Positions 15,802-23,160 are shown, counted from the first letter of the stretch. The stretch: DNA of 23,247 nucleotides from Firmicutes bacterium CAG:552 (GCA_000435495.1 FR884040.1:1-23247); one strand, 5' to 3'. Notes: generated by a model not told the origin, from the sequence alone. Translations and numbers: made by a program.

Positions 15802-16074
15802 TTATTTGTTTTCCGCTTCGTCTAACAGTTTGTTGTATTCTTCAAATACGCCGTCTATAATTTCGTCGTCAAGTTCGATTTGAAATTTGTCTTGGTCGCC
15901 GCCTTTGATTACTTTAAAGACAAGCGCTTCGTCGTCGCTCATTCCGTCAAGCAATTCTACCGGTTGCAGAATTACGTAATAATTTCCTCTCAACGCAATG
16001 CCCGCAACTTCCATAAAGTCTACTTCTTTGCCTTCTGCCGTAAGAAGGGTGATAATATCGTCGTCTTTTTCCAT
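15802..16074 (-). CDS. DUF1292 family protein
   Basis: I place the start at 16074 (MEKDDDIITLL), because AAAGGAG lies seven bases before it. A start 11 codons further up (16107) has no ribosome site. The 90-residue product is acidic and matches DUF1292 (PF06949): IITLLTAEGKEVDF, then YYVILQPVE, then ALVFKVIKGG and an acidic tail. Members are small cytoplasmic proteins of unknown function, often encoded near yrrK/yrrL-type genes in Firmicutes; here the gene is alone. It has a strong extended -10 promoter. Confidence 0.88.
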   Translation of the reverse strand: MEKDDDIITLLTAEGKEVDFMEVAGIALRGNYYVILQPVELLDGMSDDEALVFKVIKGGDQDKFQIELDDEIIDGVFEEYNKLLDEAENK

Positions 16075-16121
16075 TTTTTTGTCTCCTTTACTTTTGGGAT
16101 GCGGCAAATGCCGTCGACTTC

Positions 16122-16149
16122 ATTGTAGCATACTTTCGGCAATTGTCAA
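16122..16149 (-). promoter_or_regulatory. Promoter of the DUF1292 gene
   Basis: On the minus strand a perfect TTGACA (16149-16144), 16 bases, and TACAAT (16127-16122) preceded by TGC (extended -10). Confidence 0.85.
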
Positions 16150-16157
16150 TAGTCTAT

Positions 16158-16374
16158 ATAAAAATTTCACAAAATACTTTGCAGTACGGTGATACAAGAG
16201 ACCAAGCAATTGAACATATTAAAAAATCAAATACTGCTCGCAAAACATATTATTCTTTGGTAGCAAATAAAGTTTTGGGAGAAAAAAAGAGCTACAATCT
16301 TTACATAAAATGCAAATGACACCAAAGAAAATATCGTAAAACAAATAGAGGATTTTACACATTCAAAAGAATAA
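16158..16374 (+). pseudogene. Decayed C-terminal fragment of a cytidylate-kinase-like gene
   Basis: No start is present. From 16158 a frame reads through YGDTRDQAIEHIKKSNTARK, TYYSLVANKVLGEKKSYNLYIKC to a stop at 16317. One base over (an extra A near 16314-16316) the reading continues as NDTKENIVKQIEDFTHSKE to TAA at 16372-16374. This pattern of a charged IKK helix, an ARxxYY block, 'SYNLYIKCN' and a final helix is that of cytidylate-kinase-like proteins (PF13189), whose end reads 'kkvdkrRaxYYxxytg..WgdaxnYdLxIn'. The fragment is more AT-rich than the neighbouring genes. It seems to be an N-terminally deleted, frameshifted remnant. Family call from motif memory; fairly sure it is decayed coding DNA. 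Confidence 0.6.
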
Positions 16375-16379
16375 AAAAG

Positions 16380-16518
16380 TTGACATCAATTTTGACATCA
16401 ATTGACATCAAACGTATCAGTTTTAGGCAGTTTTAGTTAGAAAAAGACCGATAGGAAAAATCTATTCTTATCGGTCTTTTTTAATGCAATTTTTTAAGTA
16501 AAAAATATTTGATGTCAA
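16380..16518. repeat. TTGACATCAA repeats, possible integrase arm sites
   Basis: TTGACATCAA occurs exactly three times in the same direction at 16380-16389, 16392-16401 and 16402-16411, spaced 12 and 10 bases. One inverted copy, TTGATGTCAA, is at 16509-16518. The set flanks a terminator and lies between a decayed gene and the 3' end of tRNA-Ile. Repeats of about 10 bp on either side of a tRNA 3' end are typical of tyrosine-integrase arm-binding sites. No integrase gene is present in the window. They could instead be operators. Confidence 0.55.
16441..16482. terminator. Bidirectional terminator between the repeats
   Basis: AAAAAGACCGATA pairs with TATCGGTCTTTTT as a perfect 13-bp stem around a 15-base loop. 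It has A and T runs on either side, so it would stop transcription in both directions. Confidence 0.88.
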
Positions 16519-16626
16519 AATTTTGAGTGAATTTTTTGATTTTAAGGCACTCGAATTTATTAAAATTAAAATTTAGCCAAAGTCCTAAAATGTCCGAAAT
16601 TATTGGGTTTTAGCCATTTTTTAGAT

Positions 16627-16657
16627 AAAAAAACGGGAGCGAAATTCGCTCCCGAAT
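16627..16657 (-). terminator. Terminator of the tRNA-Ala/Ile transcript
   Basis: The 10-bp stem CGGGAGCGAA/TTCGCTCCCG (16634-16654) is followed, on the minus strand, by seven T. It ends just beyond the CCA of tRNA-Ile. Confidence 0.9.
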
Positions 16658-16658
16658 T

Positions 16659-16735
16659 TGGTAGGATTGAGTGGACTCGAACCACCGACCCCCACCTTAT
16701 CAGGGTGGTGCTCTAACCAGCTGAGCTACAATCCT
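16659..16735 (-). tRNA. tRNA-Ile (anticodon GAT)
   Basis: Reading the minus strand: acceptor AGGATTG/CAATCCT, D arm GCTC/GAGC, anticodon stem CCACC/GGTGG around CTGATAA (anticodon GAT), T arm GGTGG/CCACT around TTCGAGT. A discriminator A and encoded CCA follow. It lies downstream of tRNA-Ala in the same transcript. Its 3' end faces the probable integration scar. Confidence 0.97.
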
Positions 16736-16783
16736 TTATAAAAAATATGACGCTACCTGCGTCTTAGGGCAGCGTTGGCAAAG

Positions 16784-16859
16784 TGGTGGAGGTAAACGGG
16801 TTCGAACCGTTGACCCCCTGCTTGCAGGGCAGGTGCTCTACCAGCTGAGCTATACCCCC
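16784..16859 (-). tRNA. tRNA-Ala (anticodon TGC) with C33
   Basis: Reading the minus strand: acceptor GGGGGTA/TACCTCC includes the G3-U70 pair, which defines Ala. The D arm is GCTC/GAGC and the anticodon stem CCTGC/GCAGG. The T arm is AACGG/CCGTT around TTCGAAC. Discriminator A and encoded CCA are present. The anticodon loop is CCTGCAA, giving anticodon TGC, but position 33 is C where U is almost universal (plus-strand base 16827). All other parts look functional. Confidence 0.95.
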
Positions 16860-16879
16860 ACGCGCCAAACAGCTTACAT

Positions 16880-16909
16880 ATAATATCAAACCTTATTGCG
16901 GTTTGTCAA
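16880..16909 (-). promoter_or_regulatory. Promoter of the tRNA-Ala/Ile transcript
   Basis: On the minus strand TTGACA (16909-16904), an 18-base spacer and TATTAT (16885-16880). It is about 20 bases before the tRNA-Ala start. Confidence 0.8.
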
Positions 16910-17044
16910 ACATTTTTGCGGTGCTTTGCAAAAAAAATTGATTTTTTTTAATCAAACACATAGAAAGAAATTTTATAGCCGATTAAAGCGGCAAAATAAA
17001 ACCGGTTAATGGCGTTTCGATTTGATTAAGGAGGCGGAAAAGGG

Positions 17045-17073
17045 TTGACGGAAGTATTTTATTGTGTTACAAT
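17045..17073 (+). promoter_or_regulatory. Promoter of glutamine synthetase
   Basis: TTGACG (17045-17050), a 17-base spacer and TACAAT (17068-17073). Transcription would begin near 17080, which excludes the upstream TTG at 17062 as start. I saw no GlnR/TnrA-type box (TGTNA-N7-TNACA) here. Confidence 0.82.
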
Positions 17074-17106
17074 AGACTCAATAACGATACTAAAGGAGTA
17101 TTAGAA

Positions 17107-18537
17107 ATGTTTAAAAGCGTTAACGACGTTTTGGACTTCTGCAAAAAAGAAGGCATCAGAATGATTGACTTTAAGATGATTGACATTAACGGAAGATGGC
17201 ATCATCTTTCGATTCCTACCGCAAGATTTACCGAAGACACTATGAAGTACGGCATCGGGTTTGACGGTTCCAACTACGGTTTTGCGCCGGTAGAAAACAG
17301 CGATATGGTATTTGTACCCATCATAGAGTCCGCTGTAGTCGATCCGTTTGCAGAAGAACCGACTCTTACTATGTCGGGCGACGTAAGAATTATAGACAAA
17401 GACAACAGCCGTTTCGATCAGTATCCTCGTAACGTAGCTATAGCCGCCGAGGAATATATGAAGAAAACCGGTATAGCAGACAGAATGATTATCGGACCGG
17501 AGTTCGAATTCCATCTTTTCGACCACGTAGCTTTCGAAAATAAGCCCAATAAGGCTATGTTCCATGTAGACGCATGGGAAGCCGATTGGAACAGCGGCGA
17601 CGACGAATGTCAAAACAACGGTTATCATACGGCACATAAGGGCGGCTATCACGCTTGCAAGCCTCAGGACGTAACCTATGATATTCGTAGCCGTATGTGC
17701 ATGATGCTCGAAGATTGGGGCGTAAAAGTTAAATATCATCATCACGAAGTCGGTGGTCCCGGACAGGTAGAAATCGAGGTAGAACTCGACGATATGACCA
17801 AGATGGCAGACAACACGATGATTATCAAATACGTAATCAAAAATCAGGCGATTGCGGAAGGCATGACCGCAACGTTTATGCCCAAGCCGATATTCGGCGA
17901 GGCAGGTAACGGAATGCACGTTCATATGCTTCTTACTAAAGACGGAAAACCCGTGTTCTATGACGAAAACGGTTATTCGTCGCTTAGTGAAACCGCACAT
18001 TACTTTATGGGTGGATTGCTTAAGCACGCAGCTTCGCTTTGTGCGTTCACCAATCCTTCCACTAACTCCTATAAGCGTCTCGTGCCGGGATTCGAAGCTC
18101 CTGCTACAATCGGATATGCAACCGCTAACCGCAGTGCTGTAATACGTATTCCCGCATATGCAAAGTCACCGCTTAACAAGCGTTTTGAATTGCGTAATCC
18201 CGACGCAACTTGTAATCCTTATTACGCTTATGCCGCTATCCTCATGGCAGGTCTTGACGGCGTAATCAACAAGATCGATCCGCACAAAAACGGATGGGGC
18301 CCGTTTGACTTTAACCTATTTGACCTCAGCGAAAAGGAGCAGAAAAAACTTCAGCATCTTCCGACTTCGCTAGAAGAAGCTCTTAAGGCACTCGAAAAGG
18401 ATCACGATTACCTTACCAAGGACGGAGTGTTCCCCGAGAGACTTGTAAAACTTTGGATAGACCTTAAGCGCAGCGAACTTGCTAAGATGAATAAGATTCC
18501 CACTCCCGTAGAATTCGAGATGTATTACGATCTTTAA
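17107..18537 (+). CDS. glnA: Glutamine synthetase, type I (beta-like)
   Basis: Start ATG 17107, with AAAGGAG nine bases upstream; product 476 residues. It joins ammonia and glutamate with ATP, in the cytoplasm, as a dodecamer. Seen in order: GFDGSN (51-56), EFEFHLF, KYHHHEVGGPGQVEIEVE, the glutamate loop FGEAGNGMHVH (263-273), NSYKRLVPGFEAP (320 onward), NRSAVIRIP (341 onward) and the C-terminal PVEFEMYY. It carries the roughly 25-residue GSI-beta insert (about 158-180, with NNGYHTAHKGGYHACKP), absent in the short GSI-alpha enzymes of Bacillus. At the adenylylation site the beta motif NLYDL reads NLFDL, with Phe405 for Tyr, so control by adenylylation is not possible. Strong promoter and terminator; single gene. 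Confidence 0.97.
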   Translation: MFKSVNDVLDFCKKEGIRMIDFKMIDINGRWHHLSIPTARFTEDTMKYGIGFDGSNYGFAPVENSDMVFVPIIESAVVDPFAEEPTLTMSGDVRIIDKDNSRFDQYPRNVAIAAEEYMKKTGIADRMIIGPEFEFHLFDHVAFENKPNKAMFHVDAWEADWNSGDDECQNNGYHTAHKGGYHACKPQDVTYDIRSRMCMMLEDWGVKVKYHHHEVGGPGQVEIEVELDDMTKMADNTMIIKYVIKNQAIAEGMTATFMPKPIFGEAGNGMHVHMLLTKDGKPVFYDENGYSSLSETAHYFMGGLLKHAASLCAFTNPSTNSYKRLVPGFEAPATIGYATANRSAVIRIPAYAKSPLNKRFELRNPDATCNPYYAYAAILMAGLDGVINKIDPHKNGWGPFDFNLFDLSEKEQKKLQHLPTSLEEALKALEKDHDYLTKDGVFPERLVKLWIDLKRSELAKMNKIPTPVEFEMYYDL

Positions 18538-18560
18538 AATTCAGTTTTATCCGCAAAACA

Positions 18561-18596
18561 AAACGGGTAGGTAGCTCAATCTGCCTACCCGTTTTT
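18561..18596 (+). terminator. Intrinsic terminator after glnA
   Basis: AAACGGGTAGG pairs with CCTACCCGTTT as an 11-bp stem around a 12-base loop, with five T. Confidence 0.92.
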
Positions 18597-18617
18597 GTAC
18601 ATTCGCATTTATGTCGA

Positions 18618-18767
18618 ATGTTCTTTAAGCGATTCGAATCATTAGGAAAAACTTATGCAAAGCTTGGTTATGGCATTTTTGCGGATACGTTATTTGCATA
18701 CGTTTTTTATGACACAAAATACTCGACGAAGCTTGCTGTGCTTTCGAGTATATTTTGGTTTTGCTGA
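18618..18767 (+). CDS. Possible 49-aa small protein before degV
   Basis: ATG at 18618 opens 49 codons ending in TGA at 18765-18767. The product begins MFFKRFESLGKTYAKLGYG and is rich in Phe, Tyr and Lys, with a hydrophobic end. There is no ribosome site. An 8-bp-class hairpin (ACATTCG/CGAATGT) covers the start. I recognise no family. It lies after the glnA terminator and before degV, so it may be a real small gene, a decayed fragment, or chance. Confidence 0.3.
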   Translation: MFFKRFESLGKTYAKLGYGIFADTLFAYVFYDTKYSTKLAVLSSIFWFC

Positions 18768-18847
18768 ATCGGAAAAGTTTTTCTTATCATGCGCATTTGC
18801 GATGAAGAAAGACTAAAACTTTCAATGAAATACAAAGGAGAAATTTT

Positions 18848-19717
18848 ATGTACCAACTTTTTACGGATACCGACACCGACGTTACGCCGAAAATAGCGGA
18901 GGAGTACGGTTACAAACTTATCAGTATGCCTTACGTTTTAAAGGGGAAAGACATTTACCCGTATGTGGACTTCGAAGAGTTTGATCAAAAAGTGTTTTAC
19001 GATACATTGCGAAGCGGAGAAATTCCCAAGACGTTTGCGCTTTCGCCGGAAAAATATATCGAATATTTTGAACCTACTCTTAAGGAAGGTAAAGACATTT
19101 TGTACGTGCATTTTTCGGAAGCAATGAGCGGAACTTTTAACGCCATGCACCTTGCCTGGCAAACGCTAAAAGAGAAATATCCCGATCGTAATTTGTATAC
19201 CGTGGATACCAAAGGTATTACAATTTGCAGCTACGCTATCGCCTTGGAAATCGGCGAATTGGCGAAAAAGGGAGCCTCCGCAAATGAAATTCTCGATTGG
19301 GCAAAAACTGAAGTGGACAAGTTTGCCGTCTATTTTTATGCGGATGACTTGAAATTTTTTGCTCGCAGCGGCAGGGTAAGCGGTTTTTCGGCGATGATGG
19401 GCGGACTGCTCGGCGTTCGTCCCATTCTGACGATGAACAGCGACGGGATGATGACTTCCATTGCAAAGGCAAACGGTAGGCGTGGGGCAATGAAAGCAAT
19501 TTTGGATTATGTAAACAATTTGCAAGAAGACATAAAATCGCATCGTGTTATTATCGGACATGCCGACGCCTACGAACTGGCAGCGGATATGGAAAAGAGA
19601 CTAAAGGAATTGTTTGGATCCGATTTGCGTACGGAAATTGTGACGGTAAATCCCACGGCAGGCAGTCATTGCGGTCCGGATACGGTCGGAGTTTGTTTTC
19701 ACGCATCTCATAGATAA
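18848..19717 (+). CDS. DegV family fatty-acid-binding protein
   Basis: The 289-residue product is of the DegV/FakB family. Members bind a fatty acid and, with the kinase FakA, hand it over as acyl-phosphate for phospholipid synthesis; other roles are unclear. Visible: opening YQLFTDTDTDVTPKIAEEYG, the lipid-site Ser in FALSPEKY, SEAMSGTFNAMHLA, GRVSGFSAMMGGLLGVRPIL and the basic IAKANGRRGAMKAI stretch. Length is standard. AAAGGAG lies about eight bases before the ATG. No fakA gene is nearby. The acetyltransferase-like gene starts 13 bases after its stop, so the two probably form a unit. Confidence 0.9.
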   Translation: MYQLFTDTDTDVTPKIAEEYGYKLISMPYVLKGKDIYPYVDFEEFDQKVFYDTLRSGEIPKTFALSPEKYIEYFEPTLKEGKDILYVHFSEAMSGTFNAMHLAWQTLKEKYPDRNLYTVDTKGITICSYAIALEIGELAKKGASANEILDWAKTEVDKFAVYFYADDLKFFARSGRVSGFSAMMGGLLGVRPILTMNSDGMMTSIAKANGRRGAMKAILDYVNNLQEDIKSHRVIIGHADAYELAADMEKRLKELFGSDLRTEIVTVNPTAGSHCGPDTVGVCFHASHR

Positions 19718-19730
19718 TTTTGAGAATATT

Positions 19731-20852
19731 ATGACAGAAATCAGAGAAGTAAAAACGAGGCGGGAAATTAAAGAATTTATAGATTTTCCTTTGAAATTGT
19801 ACAAAGGCAATTCTTTTTTTGTGCCGTCTCTGTACGCCGACGAAAAAGCGCTGTTTAAGAAGGATACGGTGTATTCCGAACAAGCCGAATCGGTATTTTT
19901 CATAGCGAAGAAAAACGGGAAAACCGTAGGTCGAATACAAGGAATTTTGCAACGAGTCGCAAATGAAAAATGGAAGCAAAACCGTATTCGTTTTACTCGG
20001 TTCGATTGCATCGACGACCAAGAAGTGGCAAACGAACTTTTTCGTGCTATAGAATGCTGGGGCAAATCCAAAGGAACCGATGAAATCGTAGGACCGCTCG
20101 GATACTCCGACTTGGACAAAGAGGGGTTGTTAGTAGAGGGATTCGATCAGATTTCCACATTCGAGGAGCAGTATAATTACCCATACTATGTAAAGCTTAT
20201 CGAAAATTGCGGATTTGTAAAGGAAGTCGATTGGGTGGAGTATAAGCTTTATGCTCCTGACGAGACAGACGAACGTATGGAGCGCATTTCCGATCTTATG
20301 ATGAAAAAATACGGATTGCGTTTGGGCGTGGCAAAAAATGCGCGCGAGTTCGTAAAAAAGTGGGGCGACGAGTTTTTTGAGGTGTTGGACATAACTTACG
20401 AAGCTATTTACCAGTCCGTGCCGTTTACGCCAAAGATGAAGAAAAATCTTATAGATAGTTTCAGATTCATTATAAACGTAGATTACGCAACCGTCATTTT
20501 GGACAAAAACGACAAAATTGTAGGCTTTGGCATCGCATTCCCGTCTATAGGCAAGGCATTGCAAAAAAGCGGAGGCAAATTGACGCCGATCGCTGTGCTC
20601 AGAACGCTGAGAGCAATCAAAAAACCCGAAGTAGTAGACCTGGCGTTAATCGGCGTTATTCCTGAATACAGAAGCAAAGCGATAGCCACTTCGATTATTG
20701 GCGAAATGATAAAAATGCTTTCGAAAGGCGGAATCAAGTACGCCGAGACAAACCTTAATTTGGAAACGAACACAAAAATTCAAAACCAGTGGAAAGCGTT
20801 TAAAAGCGTTCAACACAAACGCAGGCGAAGTTACGTCAAAAAAATAAAGTAG
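19731..20852 (+). CDS. GNAT-like acetyltransferase family protein
   Basis: The 373-residue product resembles the double-domain GNAT-type proteins found in Clostridia and Bacteroides. The N-terminal half holds the conserved GPLGYSDLDKEGLLVEGFDQ, then YNYPYYVKLIENCGFVKEVDW. The C-terminal part has the acetyl-CoA-fold sequence VDLALIGVIPEYRSKAIATS followed by a helix and ETNLNLETNTKI. The substrate is unknown. The ribosome site is weak (TTGAGAA), but the 13-base gap after degV suggests coupling. The C-terminus is very basic. A terminator-like hairpin follows. Confidence 0.82.
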   Translation: MTEIREVKTRREIKEFIDFPLKLYKGNSFFVPSLYADEKALFKKDTVYSEQAESVFFIAKKNGKTVGRIQGILQRVANEKWKQNRIRFTRFDCIDDQEVANELFRAIECWGKSKGTDEIVGPLGYSDLDKEGLLVEGFDQISTFEEQYNYPYYVKLIENCGFVKEVDWVEYKLYAPDETDERMERISDLMMKKYGLRLGVAKNAREFVKKWGDEFFEVLDITYEAIYQSVPFTPKMKKNLIDSFRFIINVDYATVILDKNDKIVGFGIAFPSIGKALQKSGGKLTPIAVLRTLRAIKKPEVVDLALIGVIPEYRSKAIATSIIGEMIKMLSKGGIKYAETNLNLETNTKIQNQWKAFKSVQHKRRRSYVKKIK

Positions 20853-20888
20853 AAGAAGATTGTTATACAAAAAAGATTGCATTTTAAT

Positions 20889-20966
20889 AAAAAGCCGACT
20901 TGAGGAAGTTGAAAAACGGATTAATAAAACTTAAACTTTTTGATTACGCATTTTGCTCGGCTTTTT
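20889..20966. terminator. Long-loop terminator after the GNAT gene
   Basis: AAAAAGCCGA and TCGGCTTTTT pair over 10 bp with about 58 bases between, inside which AAAAAC and GTTTTT-type pairings are possible. The T run is on the plus strand; the A run gives a matching one on the minus strand. Confidence 0.6.
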
Positions 20967-21339
20967 GCGCCTTTTTCATCTTGCCTCAAAACTCAATTAA
21001 ATGACGTGAGCCGATGGGGATGAAGAAAAAATATCGAATCGAGTTAGCGGAAGGGGCTCCTTGTCTTTGCGGCTATGACGGATGATTAGTATGCCGCCCC
21101 AAAAAGAGTTTTTTTGCTTACGATGGCATGCTCGTTAAAGCGGCAGTGTTTTTGCGAGTTTCCGAAAACAATCCCGTATGTTTTTACATAATTTCGCAAA
21201 AAATTCGTTTGTTAGACCGGAGATAGTCAGGTATGTAAACCTAAGCTGTAACGAAAATAAGGTAAGCGAGTCGAATCCCGGATTGCAATAAATTTACATT
21301 CTAAATTTTATAAATTTTCGCAAAAATTCTTGTATTCGC
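20967..21339. other. 370-base gap before pyrG
   Basis: No gene is convincing. A 23-codon frame at 21014-21085 (MGMKKKYRIELAEGAPC) lacks a ribosome site. A weak fold of GGGGC and GCCCC lies around 21052-21110. The rest is AT-rich. Nothing matches a known RNA gene. Confidence 0.35.
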
Positions 21340-21368
21340 TTGACTTTTAATCCGACAAGTATTATTAT
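21340..21368 (+). promoter_or_regulatory. Promoter of pyrG
   Basis: TTGACT (21340-21345), a 17-base spacer and TATTAT (21363-21368). A leader of about 160 bases follows. Confidence 0.82.
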
Positions 21369-21435
21369 ATTGCTTGTTTTTAATAAGCGTTTGTCATTAA
21401 GTTTGTAGACGATTAGACGACGCAGTCGATGTATC

Positions 21436-21485
21436 GGCGTTTTTTTAGAGGTTAGAATACCCCTAAAAAAAAACGCCTTTTTTTT
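21436..21485 (+). terminator. Attenuator-like terminator in the pyrG leader
   Basis: GGCGTTTTTTTAGAGG (21436-21451) pairs with CCCCTA9-CGCC (21460-21477), with a small mismatch, and eight T follow. It ends about 50 bases before the pyrG ATG and lies downstream of the pyrG promoter, so it should block read-through unless relieved. In Bacillus, pyrG is controlled by leader attenuation through extra G added at a GGG start. Here the likely start does not begin GGG. Confidence 0.72.
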
Positions 21486-21535
21486 GTGCCGCAGAGGCAA
21501 AGAGGCATGCGTTATTTTACTAAAGGAGAGAATTT

Positions 21536-23143
21536 ATGAAAGAGAAACAGATAAAATACGTTTTCGTAACGGGCGGCGTTGTATCTGGATTGGGAAAAGG
21601 TATAGTTGCGGCGTCTTTGGGAAGATTGCTTGTGCAAAGAGGTTACAAAATAGCCGTGCAAAAACTGGATCCCTATATGAACGTGGATCCGGGAACCATG
21701 AATCCGTGCGAACACGGAGAAGTTTACGTTACCGACGACGGAGCGGAAACCGATTTGGACTTAGGACATTACGAAAGATTTACCGGTGCTCAGCTCAATA
21801 AATATTCCAACCTTACGTCCGGTAAAGTATTCAATTCGGTTATAGAAAAGGAAAGAAAGGGCGAATATCTCGGCAAAACCGTACAGATAATACCGCACGT
21901 TACCGACGAAACAAAACGTTTTATAAAAAAAGCCGCCGTTGCTACCGGGGCCGACGTAGTTATCACAGAAATCGGCGGTACTATAGGCGATATAGAATCG
22001 AGGCACTTTTTGGAGGCAATAAGGCAATTCGCTTTGGACGTAGGCAGAGAGAACTGCGCATATATTCACGTTTGTCTCGTGCCTTATATAAGCGGCTCTA
22101 ACGAATACAAATCTAAGCCTACGCAGCATAGCGTAAACGAATTGCAAGGTATGGGGATCAACCCCGACGTCATCGTATTGCGTTCGGACGGCGAAGTCGG
22201 AGAAGATATACGTCGCAAAATCGCACTGTTTTGCAACGTAAAACCCGATTGCGTAATTTCGGACATTACATTGGATTGTTTGTACGAAACGCCGATAGCG
22301 TTGCACAACGCAGGGTTGGACAAGGCGGTGTGTAAGGCGCTCAAGCTCGGCGGCAGATTGCAGCTAAGCGACTGGAAGGCGTTTGTAAAAAGAGCTAAAA
22401 ACGTAAAAACGGAAGTAAAGATTGCCCTTGTCGGTAAGTATGTGGCGCTGCACGACGCATATTTGTCGGTAGCCGAAGCGCTCCGAAGCGGCGGTTATGC
22501 GGTTAACGTTAAAGTCGATATAGCGTGGGTAGATAGCGAGACGGTAACGGACAATACGGCAAAAAAGATTTTCGGCGATGCGGACGGAATTATTATTCCG
22601 GGCGGATTCGGAGGAAGAGCAACCGAAGGCATGATAGCGACGTGCAAGTATGCGAGAGAAAACGACGTGCCGTGTCTCGGTATTTGTCTCGGCATGCAAA
22701 TGATGGTAATAGAATACGCACGTAACGTTTGCGGACTTAACGGCGCAACTTCCGGCGAATTCGACGAAAGCGCCGAACACAAAGTTATTGACCTAATGCC
22801 CGATCAACGTAACGTAAGCCTAAAGGGCGGAACGATGAGGTTGGGAGCATACCCGTGCGTAATCAAAAAAGATACAAAAGCCTATTCGGCGTACGGAAAA
22901 GCGGAAATAAGCGAGCGTCATCGCCACAGATACGAGTTTAACAACGATTACAGAAAAATAGTATCTGACTGCGGAATGACGCTTTGCGGAACTTCGCCTG
23001 ACGAAAAACTCGTAGAGATGGTCGAAGTCGGCACAAATCGTTTTTATGTCGGTTGTCAGTTCCATCCGGAATTTAAGTCCCGTCCGGATTCAGCGCATCC
23101 GTTATTTAAAGCGCTCGTCGAAGAAAGTGCAAAACGTATATGA
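21536..23143 (+). CDS. pyrG: CTP synthase (glutamine hydrolysing)
   Basis: The 535-residue enzyme makes CTP from UTP, ATP and glutamine-derived ammonia, in the cytoplasm. The synthetase half has the ATP loop GGVVSGLGKGI (about 14-24), MNVDPGTMNPCEHGEVYV and TEIGGTIGDIES. The glutaminase half (from about 290) has the nucleophile Cys384 in GICLGMQ, and the His510/Glu512 pair in FHPEFKSRP. Length and motifs are standard. AAAGGAG lies seven to eight bases before the ATG. It is a single gene controlled by the leader terminator. The stop is followed by a run of ten G and a probable IS end. Confidence 0.98.
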   Translation: MKEKQIKYVFVTGGVVSGLGKGIVAASLGRLLVQRGYKIAVQKLDPYMNVDPGTMNPCEHGEVYVTDDGAETDLDLGHYERFTGAQLNKYSNLTSGKVFNSVIEKERKGEYLGKTVQIIPHVTDETKRFIKKAAVATGADVVITEIGGTIGDIESRHFLEAIRQFALDVGRENCAYIHVCLVPYISGSNEYKSKPTQHSVNELQGMGINPDVIVLRSDGEVGEDIRRKIALFCNVKPDCVISDITLDCLYETPIALHNAGLDKAVCKALKLGGRLQLSDWKAFVKRAKNVKTEVKIALVGKYVALHDAYLSVAEALRSGGYAVNVKVDIAWVDSETVTDNTAKKIFGDADGIIIPGGFGGRATEGMIATCKYARENDVPCLGICLGMQMMVIEYARNVCGLNGATSGEFDESAEHKVIDLMPDQRNVSLKGGTMRLGAYPCVIKKDTKAYSAYGKAEISERHRHRYEFNNDYRKIVSDCGMTLCGTSPDEKLVEMVEVGTNRFYVGCQFHPEFKSRPDSAHPLFKALVEESAKRI

Positions 23144-23160
23144 AATTTACGAATTTTACA

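Noticed and set aside
16075..16107. Longer DUF1292 start at 16107
   Set aside because: The added 11 codons cover the ribosome site of the ATG at 16074.
16380..16411. CRISPR-like array
   Set aside because: The repeat unit is only 10 bases with 0-2 base gaps, with no spacers and no cas genes.
17045..17103. 19-codon TTG frame resembling the start of the 13119 ORF (LTEVFYC versus LTDVFYC)
   Set aside because: It falls on the -35 and spacer of the glnA promoter; the likeness is short and probably chance.
17062..17106. Longer glutamine synthetase start at TTG 17062
   Set aside because: It lies within the promoter's spacer, upstream of the predicted transcription start, while ATG 17107 has AAAGGAG and gives the normal family N-terminus.
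17101..18027. 308-codon open frame on the minus strand
   Set aside because: Antisense to glutamine synthetase, whose every motif is readable on the plus strand.
21250..21290. T-arm-like GAGTCGAATCCC before pyrG
   Set aside because: No acceptor stem or anticodon arm; the resemblance is limited to a few bases.
21761..22306. 181-codon open frame on the minus strand
   Set aside because: Antisense to CTP synthase; low-complexity composition with no start signal.
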